Position numbers and translations under genes: made by a program
In this document: in pieces, positions 33,658 through 44,902 of the stretch
How the letters are laid out: each line of letters begins with the position of its first letter
How positions within the stretch are numbered: position 1 is the first letter of the stretch
Assembly (NCBI GenBank): GCA_958510825.1
Contig: OY294051.1
Span: 30,259,667 to 30,323,666 of the forward strand
From: Brachypterus glaber
Lineage: Eukaryota; Arthropoda; Insecta; Coleoptera; Kateretidae
DNA length: 64,000 nucleotides
Direction of reading: 5' to 3'
The notes under the pieces: model-generated
Told to the model about the DNA's origin: nothing
Seen by the model: only the letters and a program-made list of their open reading frames with translations
Database searches by the model: none

Positions 33658-33935
33658 TTTGTTTGTTTTACTGTTTAACGTCGTTTTTCGCTGCTATGGC
33701 CTAATTGACGGGACCGCCATCTTTACGTGCCCTCCGAAGCACGGTCCTCAACAGAACTCGCATCCACCCTGAAATGTGTTTAAAGTTTCGCCTGCAACCC
33801 ACATTACAGTTAGTCATCGTAGTTCCATCTACCGACTATTTTCACCACTATACATCCATGCTTTATGTGGGGCTCGAACCCACAACCCCAGGATACGTAA
33901 TCAAACGCTCTAATCATTGCGCTACCGGGGTCGGC
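33658..33935 (-). mobile_element. tRNA-derived SINE with 12-bp target duplication
   Basis: The minus strand starts with a tRNA-like head GCCGACCCCGGTAGCGCAAT. The B box is GGTTCGAGCCCC. The body carries TTCGGAGGGCACGTAAAGAT and GGCGGTCCCGTCAATTAG, and the tail is AAAC-rich. TTTATGATTTTG flanks both sides (33646-33657 and 33936-33947). Pol III A and B boxes are intact, so the head could once drive transcription. It is a retrotransposed copy that needs LINE machinery in trans. The 99-codon frame overlapping it is spurious. Confidence 0.93.
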
Positions 33936-34094
33936 TTTATGATTTTGATTAAAATTAAACAATTCATGTCCTTGACTTCTGATGAATTCTTAGTAAAGAC
34001 ATAAATAATAAAGATGATTACATAATGTATCAACGTGGACAAATTACAGTATATTCACAAAATTACAGTATATTCATAAAATGTTAAAAGCAAA

Positions 34095-34496
34095 TGGAGC
34101 TCTCTACAACTAGAATTATGAAACAAAAGACGTCTACCCTATCTCTATCTCATTTGTGCTACACTTTCCAGCCAACCAAATAAATACTGTATTTGTTTTT
34201 CATACAACAAATACAGTATTTATTTGGTTGGCCGGAAAGTGTAACACTGAGCGGCAGGAACGAACATAGCTAATGTGAATCTGTAGAATAAGATAATTCT
34301 ACTAAAATTTAGATGGCGCCAGTAATTTCTTTAATAAAAATAATACTTTTCGCCCGGCCAAGTAAATATTGTATTTGTTCAACAAAGAACAAATACAGAA
34401 TTTGTTTGGTTGGGTGGAAGTGGGAGTGTATGTATGTCTTCTATCCTTTTTGGGTAGAACTTTTGTCCCTGTCTAATCTAACGGGAGAAATCGCCA
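34095..34496. mobile_element. Element F, copy C
   Basis: TGGAGCTCTCTACAAC to GAGAAATCGCCA, with both internal hairpins intact. Flanks are GCAAA and TTGAA, i.e. TTCAA|TTTGC on the other strand. This matches the insertion preference of copies A and B, with no target duplication. The 75-codon frame in it is accidental. Confidence 0.9.
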
Positions 34497-35039
34497 TTGA
34501 AAGCCTAGATGCTTTCATATACAAAACTGACTTCACTTGAGTGAATTATTTCAAATAAATATTGATTGCAGTGCGCTGCATTTAGTTTTATTAAAAACAT
34601 AATTTTCTTACTTCAAGAATATTTATTGGATACACACTCGCGGCTATAAATAATGTAATATTTATATTTAGATGTGTCGCAGAATAATTAAATTTAATGA
34701 AATCGACACTCCCATGCAACAAGGATGTAACTCAAGTTAGACCTATTTTGAGTTATACTCATAGGTAAACGCCTTAAAAAAAAGACACACATGGTGGTAC
34801 TACTCAGATTTCTCCACAGGCCATTTTAACCAAAAGTTTACCTAAAAACACTAAAGTAAGAAGTTCTAATTTTGAATATTATCAGAAACAAACAATAAAT
34901 AAACAATAAATACTTTATATTTTGGAAATTTAGCTGTCGTAAAAAATGACAATATATGAGTTACGGCTTTGTTGCTTGGGGGTATCGAAATATGAGGTAA
35001 TAAAAACACATAAAATGAATTTACTGCACCTACATCATT
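34497..35039. other. Unassigned AT-rich sequence
   Basis: No supported feature was seen. Confidence 0.4.
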
Positions 35040-35241
35040 CAAGCGCGGTTCCAGGAGGAGGCGATGGGGCAATCGCACCCCCCCCCCCCCCCAAAAAAAA
35101 TGGAACTTTGTACCATTTGTGTCCCACGGCCCAAAATCTGGCCGGGAGGATTTTCTCTTCGCCTTCCTGTTTTTTTTAAAAATTTTTACACAAAAAAAAA
35201 CAAAAATAAAAAAAAGCTTCTGAATCCGCCCTTGACCTCAA
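35040..35241. repeat. C/G-rich patch with long C run
   Basis: Contains GGTTCCAGGAGGAGGCGATG and a run of about 15 C near 35079-35093, then A-rich tracts. It resembles patches at 19260, 20570 and 20800. It is probably a degraded transposon end and is non-coding. Confidence 0.5.
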
Positions 35242-35243
35242 TA

Positions 35244-36425
35244 CAGGGTGTATTTGAAATAGCGTAGGAAATTTTAACAGGTGGTTCTACATGATAAAAT
35301 ATGACAAAAAGTTCCTATAAACATATGTCTAAAAATGGGTCATAAGGGAGCTACGCCCCTTTGAAATTGACTAAAAAAAATCGGTTTTTATTTAATAACT
35401 CAGGAACCCTTTGAGATATGTTAACGAGGTTTTGCACCTGAATTAATCTTAATAAGGCCCATCTTTGTATGTCATTTTCACGTACTTATTTAAACCAGGG
35501 GTGTGCGAAACGGGGAGGGCCTTATCAGTTTTTTGTCCCAAACTTTTTTCTGTGTAACTTTTTTGCAATTTTATTTTTGAAATATGATTCCTCAGGTCAA
35601 AATACATAAAAAAGGTACTCTTGTTGTAATACTGTAGGATTAACCGTTTTCGAGAAAAGTTCATTTGAAGGTGAAATTTCACGGTTCGAGGACGAAAAAT
35701 TAAATACTAAAATATCGAAAACCAAAATTATAATGATGCAATGTTATTCTACATCAAAAACTAAGAAAAAAAGTTTCCATACATGTAGGTCGAAAAAACG
35801 CTTTTAAAGGTACCATAGCCCTTTAAAAATGGTGCATATTTAGGAGACCGTAGCTCCATTAGGATTGATTTTTGGAAGTACCTGTATATGAGGTTTTTTC
35901 TTAGTTTTTAATGTACATTCGCCCTGCATCATTAAAATTTTGGTTTTCAACATTTTAGTATTTAATTTTTCGTCCTCGAACCGTGAAATTTCACCTTCAA
36001 ATGAACTTTTCTCGAAAACGGTTAATCCTACAGTATTACAACAAGAGTACCTTTTTTATGTATTTTGCCCTGAGGAATCATATTTAAAAAATAAAATTGC
36101 AAAAAAGTTACACAGAAAAAAGTTTGGGACAAAAAACTGATAAGCCCCCCCCCCGTTTCGCACACCCCTGGTTGAAGTAAGTACATGAAAATAACACACA
36201 CACACAAACGGGCCTGGATAGGATTAGTTGACGTGCAAAACCTCGTTGATATATCTCAAAGGGTTCCTGAGTTATTAAATAAAAACCGATTTTTTTAGCC
36301 ACTTTCAAAGGGGCGTAGCTCCCTTATGACGCATTTTTAGACATATGTTTATAGGAACTTTTTGTCATATTTTATGATGTAGAATCATCTGTTAACATTT
36401 CCGACGCTATTTCAAATACACCGTG
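35244..36425. mobile_element. Family B element, copy 3 (complete palindrome)
   Basis: 1182 bp. Ends are CAGGGTGTATTTGAAATAGC and GCTATTTCAAATACACCGTG, with TA flanks at 35242-35243 and 36426-36427. Left arm about 690 bp and right arm about 490 bp are inverted copies over most of their length, including GGTTAATCCTACAGTATTAC. It is non-coding. Mirror-image ORFs on both strands (for example 35449-35682 and 35940-36140) are produced by the palindrome. Confidence 0.92.
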
Positions 36426-36753
36426 TATAGCAAATAAAAAAAATAACAGAATGACATTAGTTTTCGTAATTTTCGAAAAAAAAAAGAAATGATTTTACTT
36501 GATAAAATTCATCGGGTTTTTTCTTAAATTAGAAAATCCATTGACGATTGCGATATCAACAAGGAATATTTATTCTTACATAAATGGTAACGCCTATGGC
36601 CTATGACCTATGGTCTATGGCCTGTGTATACTAACATTTAATAAATTCTGTTCTATTCCTATGTCATATGGCCTATGGTAACGCTTTTCGTGACAAAAAT
36701 CGTGAGAAAAATCCTAAACAAAAATCGTGACAAGTGAGATTTCCAATGTCAAA
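36426..36753. other. Unassigned sequence with a short CCTATGG minisatellite
   Basis: GCCTATGGCCTATGACCTAT near 36592-36630 and the inverted-flavoured GGCCTATGGTAACGC near 36670 bracket about 60 bp. It may be a tiny degraded repeat. No gene. Confidence 0.5.
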
Positions 36754-37055
36754 AAATGGAAAAATAAAATTTGATAAAAAGTCAAAAAATATTAAAAAAA
36801 AACCGTACATACATGAGTTAAATATCGTCTTCCAAGAGAGAGAAATTTAAAAAATGGAAAAATAAGAATAAAATTTGATAAAACGTCAAAAAATATTAAA
36901 AAAACCGTACATACATAGACATGAGTTAAATATCGTCTTCCAAGAGAAAGTCAAAAAATGGAAAGATAAGAATAAAATTTGATAAAACGTCAAAAAATAT
37001 TAGAAAAACCATACATACATAGATATGAGTTAAATATCGTCTTCCAAGAGAGCTG
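36754..37055 (+). repeat. Tandem triplication (~105 bp units)
   Basis: Three units share AAATTTGATAAAACGTCAAA, ACCGTACATACAT and ATATCGTCTTCCAAGAGA. The ATCGTC landmark is at 36823, 36932 and 37036. Units 2 and 3 are the most alike. It is non-coding. Confidence 0.85.
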
Positions 37056-37392
37056 CAGTTCATCAAAAGCGTCATTTTAAAAGGAATAAATGTCGAATAA
37101 CTCGAGAAACCCTGGTCCAATTTTCAAAAAAAAAAAAACATGGTTGAAACCAGAATGAAAAAAAAAACATTCAAATGAGGGTATATGCATATAACATGGC
37201 ATATACCCTCGAACCATGGCATATACCCTTGAACCATGGTTCGAACCATAGATCTATATAAAACTTTTGAAGATAGCACCCCTTAACGGTAGTAGGTTAT
37301 GGCGTCACTCATGTAGTAAAATCAAAAGAACACCTGTGTTCTTAAAAATAATATTTTAGAGTAGTTTAATATACCTAAAACACAGTTACAGA
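37056..37392. other. Unassigned sequence with short direct/inverted motifs
   Basis: GAGGGTATATGC / GCATATACCCTC and two copies of CATGGCATATACCCT near 37176-37225. No gene. Confidence 0.5.
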
Positions 37393-38117
37393 TTTCTATA
37401 TTATTATACTATTCACAGCACATGCGCTAGAATAGTATTATACGGTAGTTTCGAATTTCCCAAAATCACAAAAAAAAACATTCTAGACAAAACAAATCTT
37501 GGATACAAATGTGTTTCAGGAAAAAATAAGAAACTTTTTTTTTTGAAAATGTCCGTCTGTCCGTCCGTCCGTCCGATGTCACGTTTTTGTGTAGATGATA
37601 ACGAAGACTAGTGTAGACGAATAGTCCGATCGACTCGATATTTTCAGGAAAAGTCAAGTTCCATGTGGGGAAGATCCCTATTGTTTTTGAAAGTAAACCC
37701 AAAAAAAAAACAAAAAGTTATGTTAAGATTTTAAAAACTTAAAAAAAAATGAAAAAAATGAAAAAACTGTCCTTTCCAAAAAATATTTTTTTTTCGTTTT
37801 TTAAACAAAAGAAAATCAAAAAAAAAAGTTGAATTTTATTTAAATTCCTTTTTTTTTGAAAAATCTTGTTTTTAAATTTTTCGTTTTTCAAAAAAGATGT
37901 TTTTAAAAAAAATGTTAAATTTAATTTTAAATTTTTTTTTGTCATTTTTTTAATTTTTCGTTTTTCACAATAAGAAAATAAAAAATAATTGTTGAAAAAA
38001 GTTTTGTTTAATTATTTTTTTAAATATTTGGGAAAATGCAATATACCATTTACAGTGAATAGTATATAATGGAATGCGTAGCATTACATATCTTTACGGC
38101 TTGTTTTAAGTACCGAT

Positions 38118-38371
38118 CAACGAACTAACAACTCTTCTCTCTAGAATACGCATACCGTTAATATAAAGTATCGCCAACATCTCGGTTTGTTTGTAAACAA
38201 ATAGTAGGTATATTCAGGCCTAAACAATAACAATTACCAGTAACTGTTATTGTTGTCTCTGTTAGAACAAAGCTGTGCGAGTAAGACAGACAAATGTATA
38301 TGTTGGCTACGTTTTTGTCAGTTTTAACAAATGAAATGCCTATTCTAGAGAGAAGAGTTATTAGTTCGTTG
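38118..38371. mobile_element. hAT-type MITE S, copy 1
   Basis: 254 bp. Terminal repeats CAACGAACTAACAACTCTTC and the mirror GAAGAGTTATTAGTTCGTTG. The flanking 8-bp direct repeat GTACCGAT (38110-38117 and 38372-38379) is the size made by hAT transposases. It is non-coding. Confidence 0.93.
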
Positions 38372-38756
38372 GTACCGATAGCCTAGCTCACACCGTAAGC
38401 TTTTTACGTCATATTATCTACATATTTATTTTTTAACACTTCCTTACAGAATATGAAATACATTTAGTTCAAAATGCCGACTTTATTTTACGTTTGTTTA
38501 TTTTTACGTTTACAAAATTTGCTTATTATATCAGCTTATCGCGTGCTTGTCGCAAGCAATAAATTATAGCATACCTATGATTATTTTAGTTATTACGTGT
38601 ATGTAGGTAACTATTAGTTTTAGATAAAGATATCGCTATTAAAAAGTATTGCCTACGTTTTATAGAACCACGCATAAAAAATACAATGCACAGATCAAAA
38701 TCTTTCCCATTTTTTCACATTTCCCAGTTTTATGTTTTATGTTTGTTTTTAACCTC

Positions 38757-38998
38757 GTACTATTCTACGTAATTAAGCATCCCCTAAGTCCAGGACTTGT
38801 GTGGGCTAGTAGTAGAGGGAACCACCGGCTTTAATTGACTTTCGAACCAATATATCTAGGGAGTACGCCTTCGCCAAATTTCAATTATTAATTAACTGAA
38901 AAAGTCAATCGGCGCCAGTGAGGTTTGAACTCACGATCATTAGATCAGTGTCAGGCTATATCGATGCCATTGACCACTGAGCTAAATCTCAGTTGGAT
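38757..38998 (-). mobile_element. tRNA-derived SINE E, copy 1
   Basis: The minus strand begins with a tRNA-like head: A-box region TTTAGCTCAGTGGTCA and B-box region GAGTTCAAACCTC. The body contains GGTTCGAAAGTCAATTAAAG and ends GTAGAATAGTACGAGG. It is the uninterrupted counterpart of 8551-9205. The flanks GTTTGTTTTTAAC and ATTTGTTATTAAC may be a decayed target duplication. Confidence 0.8.
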
Positions 38999-39541
38999 TT
39001 GTTATTAACAGAATTATACCAATTTTCACGAAAATATTGTAAACATTTTAAAATTATGACCCCCTCTGCCCCGAGGAGTAGACTTAAACATTTTTGTTGT
39101 CAGGTTTAATTTCAGCATCGATATCAGCAAACTTAGAAACCCCAATATGCCAATTTTCAAGAAAACATTTGGTTTGGACTTAGTGCCCCCCGTGGGTGGA
39201 GTTAGAAAAATTTTATTATCAGATTGTATTTCAGGGATCCCAATATCCATATATTTAAAAAAGAATCAAAAAAAAATCAAAAAAAAAATCAAAAAAAATT
39301 AAAATTCTCTATTTTGGTTAAAAACGAAAAAAAATTGATTTTATTTTTTAAATTATGGCTTTTTTATTTTTTTAAAGTTTAACCCCCCACAATTTTTTTG
39401 TTTTTGGGGGAAAATAATAGGGATCTTTCCTTCATATGGAAATTGATTTTTCCTAAAAATTTGGAGTCGATCGGATAATTCGTTCTTGAGTTATCGTGTC
39501 TACAAAAAACGTGACATCAGACAACGGACAGGCGGACAGAC

Positions 39542-39795
39542 CAACGAACTAATAACTCTTCTTTCTAGAATAGGCATACCGTTAAAATAAAGTATCGCCA
39601 ACATCTCGGTTTGTTTGTAAACAAATAGTAGGTATATTCAGGACTGAACAATAACAATTACCAGTAACTGGTATTGTTGTCTCTATTAGAACAAAGATGT
39701 GCAAGTAAGACAGACGAATGTTTATGTTGTCGACGTTTTTGTCAGTTTTAACGAATGAATAGCCTATTCTAGAGAGAATAGTTATTAGTTCGTTG
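39542..39795. mobile_element. hAT-type MITE S, copy 2
   Basis: Also exactly 254 bp with the same ends. Flanking 8-bp repeats are GGACAGAC (39534-39541) and GGACAGAT (39796-39803), differing at one base. Inserted in the right arm of element AA. Confidence 0.92.
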
Positions 39796-39955
39796 GGACA
39801 GATGGACATTTTCCAAGTTTCTTATTTTTTCATGAAACATTTGTATGCAAGAATTTTTTGTCTAGGACGTTTTTTGGCGATTTTTGGGAAATTTGAAACT
39901 ACCGTATAATACTATTCTACTGCTGCGCGATGTGAGTAGTATAATAATTATATAA

Positions 39956-40025
39956 ATATATTTTTTTTGTTCATTTTTTTACGTTTATCGATAATTTCTG
40001 CGAATTAAAGAGTTTTTTTTTTCAA
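39956..40025. other. AT-rich spacer
   Basis: Nothing recognised between elements AA and T. Confidence 0.4.
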
Positions 40026-40310
40026 ACATCTGTAACTTCAATTGGAATTGATAAAATGTAACGCATAAGTGCTCAAAATTATTGTCTGGTCATAAACTTG
40101 TGCAAAAGGCAAGGTTTATTGTTCTAGAAGCTAAACATTCCCTTAAACAAAGGGTTAACTAGGGGTACTTTAATTGAATTTTATACCAAACTTACTCACA
40201 TCTTATTAAACATAACTGCTTTTTGCTTTTTGCACAAGTTCATGACCAGACAAAAATTTTGAGCACTTATACGTTAGATTTTATCAATTCCAATCGAATA
40301 CAAATGTTTT
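40026..40310. mobile_element. Palindromic element T (~285 bp)
   Basis: ATTGATAAAATGTAACGCAT, then AAGTGCTCAAAATT, is mirrored by AATTTTGAGCACTTATACGT. Inner GTCTGGTCATAAACTTGTGC is mirrored by GCACAAGTTCATGACCAGAC. It is non-coding. Confidence 0.85.
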
Positions 40311-42039
40311 TAAAAAAGAGGCTAAAAAACCTCTTTTTACGCGGTCACTCTTTGCCCGCATGTACGGGAAACTTGTGGCAACGATAACTCGAGAGCACTT
40401 TGAGCTAAAGACTTCAGGAAACATAGATTTCCTATTCAAATTTCTGGACAGGGATTTTTTTATATAAGTAGGGGTGGGATAAGTGGCACAAAATATTTTT
40501 ATCTTCAATTTTGTTTGTATTCCAAACAAAATTTTCTTGATAAGAAAAAATTTGATGGGCGAACTGTAAAATATTTGTACACGCACTTTTGAGATTTCAC
40601 GCCAGAAAACAAGGAAATACCACTTGAATCAAGTGTTATTTTTACACTTCTTTCTTCAATTAGTAACAAGCGTTTTACGCTAATACTCTTGGGTTTTTTA
40701 ATACCAAATTGTTTATGGTAAAGACCACTTACTTTTATTATTTTTATATCCAAAAGTCCAAGCTATAATAAAAATTGCGCAACGTTTATTTTACAATTTT
40801 TCTTGCTCTTGCTGTTTAATATCGCCATTCAAACTTTTCGTGTTTATTTGTAAAGGATTACATTCAAAAGTCCCACTTGCAGCTATTACCTTAAACCTCA
40901 TTTTAAAATAAATTTAAATATTTTAGGTTCATTGAAATCAATAACAAAAAAAAAAATAAAAATTAAAAATAAAAAAGTTTTTCAATTTTTTTTTTCAAAA
41001 AGTTTATTTTTTCGTAAAATGTTTTTGAAAAAAATTGTTTTTACCCCCTTACCCAAACCCGATTTTTACCAAAAACAATCTCAGCCTAGAACTTAGGATA
41101 ATCAACCTGTGGTCCAAATTTGAAGTCTTTAGCCCGAAGCGTTCTTAAGTTATCGTGGTCACAAATCAGACCGACAGACACAATTTTTTTTGACGGAAAT
41201 TATGTTTTGTATAAACGTCCAGAAACGTAAAAAAGCAATAAAAATGTTTTTTTTTTACTAACGCAAGACTTTCCTTGGGGAAAGTAAGGAATTTGATAAA
41301 AAAAATCTAAATATTTTATTTCGTTTAGACTTATAGCAAATTAATTTCACACCGATGACTGACACTGACAAATAAAACTGTCCAAGTTAAAAACAAGGCG
41401 TTTTTTTTCCGCTGTTGCCAAGCCGCATATGAGCGGCGTTGTCGTAATTCGCAAAAAAGTAGCGTTAGCTACCACGAGAGTCTCCGGTAACTCTCAATAT
41501 TTTTTCCATTTATTCTACGTGTATTACCGAGTAACATAAGTTAACATCAGATCATGACTCTCAAACATACATAATTTTAAAAATTAAAAAATTCTATTTG
41601 ACTATATATTTTTAAATTAAAAATTGGGTATTTGACTTGTATACCGTGTAGAATAATTGAAAGAATGTTTGAACTTTGTATATCGGTATATTTTTTATAA
41701 AAATAAGTAGACAGTGGCTTTTAGATTAAAAGTAATTTTTATCTTTATTTGTATTTTCAGATAGGTGGGACCTTTTCACATGAGATTTTCCATTTGTGTT
41801 GATAGTTTATTATACAATTTCAAGTGTTTGTAGAGATAAACTAGCGCAAAGTGTTCACACATTAATCCTTTTATTTTTATCCAAATAGTTATTTCGAAAT
41901 ATGTAAGCTTATAATCAAAGTCAAATAACATACTTTTTCTAATATTTTCTATGGGATTGTGTCATATAACCTTAAAGATTAACATTAAAATTAAAACTAG
42001 CCGTGAAGATATATAATGCTTTGCAATCTAGTATAGTAT
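40311..42039. other. Unassigned AT-rich sequence
   Basis: No gene. Short stretches near 40385-40420 and 41120-41185 contain GTTATCGT motifs and a GACCGACAGACAC-type run, like the arms of element AA. They look like eroded relatives. Confidence 0.4.
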
Positions 42040-42430
42040 ACAAGGAAAAAAAATTATAGCTATGAGCGCTATAAGGCATATACCAACCAAATTATAATCG
42101 CCTATTATATAAATATAAGGCTTTCTGTTACAATTATGGCATTCATTGTAAAAAATTATATGAATTACTTTAATTGTCTAGTGAATAATAGAATATAATA
42201 AATAGTATATTTATAGCTTAAATAGCTTTAATTAATATTCCGTGCTAATAATTTTTATAACATAATAAAATTTCTGTAAATTTATAATAGTGCCTCTAAT
42301 AAAATCTAATATTTAATATAATCGTCGTGTAATAAATATAATCGTTTCCAATTTATTTGTACCATTATTAGTTTTCGTGTCCTTTATGATATATAGCTTA
42401 AATCACTATAATTTGCCACTACCTATACTA
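42040..42430 (-). mobile_element. TIR element I, copy 2
   Basis: Reverse-oriented counterpart of 10782-11211 (ATAGCTATGAGCGCTATAAG, ATTATAATCGCCTATTATAT). The outer terminal repeats are eroded. Confidence 0.75.
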
Positions 42431-42454
42431 CCCCTATAACTTTATTTTTGTTTA

Positions 42455-42600
42455 ATAGGCTTCATGTTCTTACCAAGATTGATTTTTCCTGAATTTAAAG
42501 TCGATTGGATTATTCTTTCCCAAGTTATTTTGCGCACATAAAACGTGACATACGGACAGACGGACAGAGACAGACGGACGGATATTTTTAAAAGTTGTTA
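42455..42600 (+). repeat. Element AA-related arm fragment
   Basis: GATTGATTTTTCCTGAATTT, AAAGTCGATTGGATTATTC and AACGTGACATACGGACAGAC parallel the right arm of element AA near 39445-39540. It is an isolated half-element. Confidence 0.6.
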
Positions 42601-43304
42601 AGAACTGTATATAACGCACTTTGGTACAAAATTGTTTGATTTTGGACAATTGTTCTTTTTTCGGAATCCGAAGTAAACATTTAATTTCCTCCACTGTAAA
42701 GCTGCGAGGAGTATACATTCAGAAAATTTCGTTTGGACTTTAAAATACTGAATGTTATTTTTTAATACATATATTTTATTTATATCGCCACCATTGGTAT
42801 TTAATACTTTACTTGTGATATTAAATACTACAATGTGTGTATTGTATACTAAATTTTGTCATACTAACAGAGACCGTGCTAGTACATTTGGATCCCCGTG
42901 CAACATGTGTTTATTAATACTGTAACATTTAGTAAATTATATCACAGTTATAGTTTGGTATACTTAAAGTTGTAGTTGTTGTGTTATTGATCTAGTTTAA
43001 AGTATGTTACAGTATTTATTGTGTAATTGTGTGTGGTTGCAATCTTTATATTATTACTAATCAAAATGGTATTATTTACCGCTTGTTAATTTTTCTGAAT
43101 ACTGTAAACTAGATCAGTAATACAACTTAACAACAACTCAAAGTATACCATACTATAATATGGTTTACCAAATATTACAGTAATTTTTACTATAAAATGC
43201 TAGTATTAATAAACACATGTTGCGTGGGGATTCAAATGTACCAGCACGGTATCTATATTAGTATGACAACATTTTGTATACAACACACACACATTGCAGT
43301 ATTT

Positions 43305-43318
43305 AATATCACAAGTAA
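43305..43318. repeat. Target-site duplication of the LINE, 5' copy
   Basis: AATATCACAAGTAA, repeated exactly at 44903-44916 after the LINE tail. Confidence 0.95.
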
Positions 43319-44816
43319 GGGATTCAGGGCACCCACAATGTACGGTAGGCCACTAGAGCTTGCTCAAGAGGTTAAGTACTTAGGGGTAACCCTAGACAGT
43401 AAGCTCACCTGGAAGGCGCACATCGACAAAGTCGTAGACAAGTCGATAGCGTCTCTTTGGCATCTGCGCCGGGTGGTTGGCAAAAGCTGGGGCATGAGCC
43501 CAAAGATCCTCCACTGGATCTACACCGCAGTCATCAGACCCAGAGTGCAGTATGGCTCGGTGGTCTGGTGGCCAAGTGTCAGCAAAGCCATGGTAGCAAG
43601 AACGCTAAGTAAAATCCAAAGACTAGCATGTCTAGGGATTACTGGCGCTATGAGGACGACCGCTACAGCCGCGCTCGAAGCCCTACTGGGGCTGCCCCCG
43701 CTTCCATCTTGGATAAAGAAGGAAGCGATGGCCAGCCACCTGAGGATGCGAGACGCTGGATGCTGGCTGGGAGGAGAAGCAACGTATGGTCACACCAAGA
43801 TTGCAGAGATCGCTAAAAAGGAAATCCCTATTAGCAGTATCAAAGTGATTGAGGCTGAAGATCAGCTTAGGTATAACAAGAAATTCACTCTCACAATTCC
43901 CAGTAAGGAACAGTGGGAGAGAAAGCAGGTTGCTTTCGCCCCGACATCCGTGGTGTGCTATACAGACGGTTCCCGTATGGCAAGCACACAGACATCGGGA
44001 GCAGGATTCTGCATTGAGGACAGGGAGGTACAGGAAAGCTTTTCGCTAGGAATGTACCCCACAGTCTTCCAAGCGGAGGTCTTCGCTATACAGGAGGCGG
44101 CAAGGTGTGAGGCAGTACGTTCAGGCAACGAGACAGATGTATACTTCTGCTCGGATAGCCAGGCAGCTTTAAAAGCTCTTAGCGCACCCGCAACAAGATC
44201 CGCTCTGGTGCAGGAGTGCGCTGGAGAGCTGGATGAGCTGGCAAGAACAAAAAGAGTTCACCTTGTGTGGGTACCAGGTCACTGCGGCATTCCAGGCAAC
44301 GAGAGGGCGGATGAACTCGCCAGACTGGGTGCCGGAAAGCCCTGCCTGGGTCCTGAACCAATTCTCGGTATCACAAGGAAACAAGTGAAGACTGCCCTCA
44401 ACGCTTGGGTGGAAAGTCAGCTTAAAGAACACTGGACCGAGCTTAGCGGTTGCAGGCAGGCAAAGGAATTCCTGACCAGGCCAAGCAAAGCTAGGTCGGT
44501 CTGGCTACTAGGAAGGGGCCGAGCAACCATAAGCCTCCTTACAGGGGTCCTTACGGGCCACTGTGGGCTTATGCGACACCTAAGCCTCATGCGGACGGTA
44601 AACGATCCGACCTGCCCTGGGTGTGGGATGGACGAGGAAACGCCCTACCACTTCATAGGGGAGTGTGAGGCTCTGGGCAGGCTCAGACAAGACGTCTTCG
44701 GAGTGGTAACACTAGCGAAGGAAGAGATGAGCCTCCTAGCCTGGTCAGATGTTATGAACTTCATCAGAAGGTCTGGCAGATTCAGGAAGAGGGAGGATAG
44801 GCAGCAGGTTGGGTAG
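43319..44816 (+). pseudogene. LINE ORF2 C-terminal part: RT thumb region, RNase H, CCHC
   Basis: An open frame runs from 43197 to the TAG at 44814-44816 (539 codons). The first 41 codons come from the host palindrome, so LINE protein starts at about codon 42. Residues 57-150 (VKYLGVTLDSKLTWKAHI; IYTAVIRPRVQYGSVVWW) are the post-RT thumb region of non-LTR polymerases. Residues 251-376 are an RNase H domain with all four acidic positions: D257 in CYTDGS, E294 in QAEVFAI, D320 in FCSDSQAAL and D372 in GNERADELAR, with H362 in VPGHC. Residues 473-490 form a C-x2-C-x8-H-x4-C knuckle. RNase H removes RNA from RNA-DNA hybrids. The absence of stops suggests recent insertion. Without the palm domain it cannot transpose. 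R1/I-group assignment rests on RNase H plus the C-terminal knuckle. Confidence 0.93.
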
Positions 44817-44902
44817 GTAATCTTGGGGCAGACAAAAAGGGCCATTGGGCCTACTTGTCAGGCGTCGGAGCCTACCCACCTTTTACTACTACTACTACTA
44901 CT
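43319..44902 (+). mobile_element. 5'-truncated R1/I-like non-LTR retrotransposon
   Basis: 1584 bp, clearly GC-richer than its surroundings. It contains the end of ORF2, a short 3' untranslated region (44817-44882) and a (CTA)n tail (about 44884-44902). It is flanked by the 14-bp duplication AATATCACAAGTAA. All endonuclease and most RT sequence is missing, as expected from incomplete target-primed reverse transcription. Confidence 0.95.

Larger units (their letters stand above)
37393..39955. mobile_element. Large TIR element AA (2.56 kb) hosting other elements
   Basis: The left arm (from ATTATTATACTATTCACAGC, through AATAGTATTATACGGTAGTT to GTCCGTCTGTCCGTCCG) is mirrored by the right arm ending near 39955. 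The match extends about 400 bp inward, including GATCCCTATT / AATAGGGATC. Inside lie two copies of MITE S (one in the right arm), SINE E copy 1 and long low-complexity A/T tracts. It is non-coding. A partial arm relative lies at 42455-42600. Confidence 0.75.

Noticed and set aside
34095..34540. Protein-coding gene in the 75-codon frame
   Set aside because: The frame lies within element F and is broken in the other two F copies.
35449..36308. Several 60-80 codon frames on both strands (also 58796-59106)
   Set aside because: They are mirror images generated by family B palindromes and recur wherever B occurs.
37739..37945. Lysine/phenylalanine-rich frame
   Set aside because: Low-complexity A/T tract inside element AA.
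43197..43318. First 41 codons of the 539-codon frame as part of the LINE protein
   Set aside because: The target duplication shows these bases belong to palindrome Z. The frame is open across the junction by chance.
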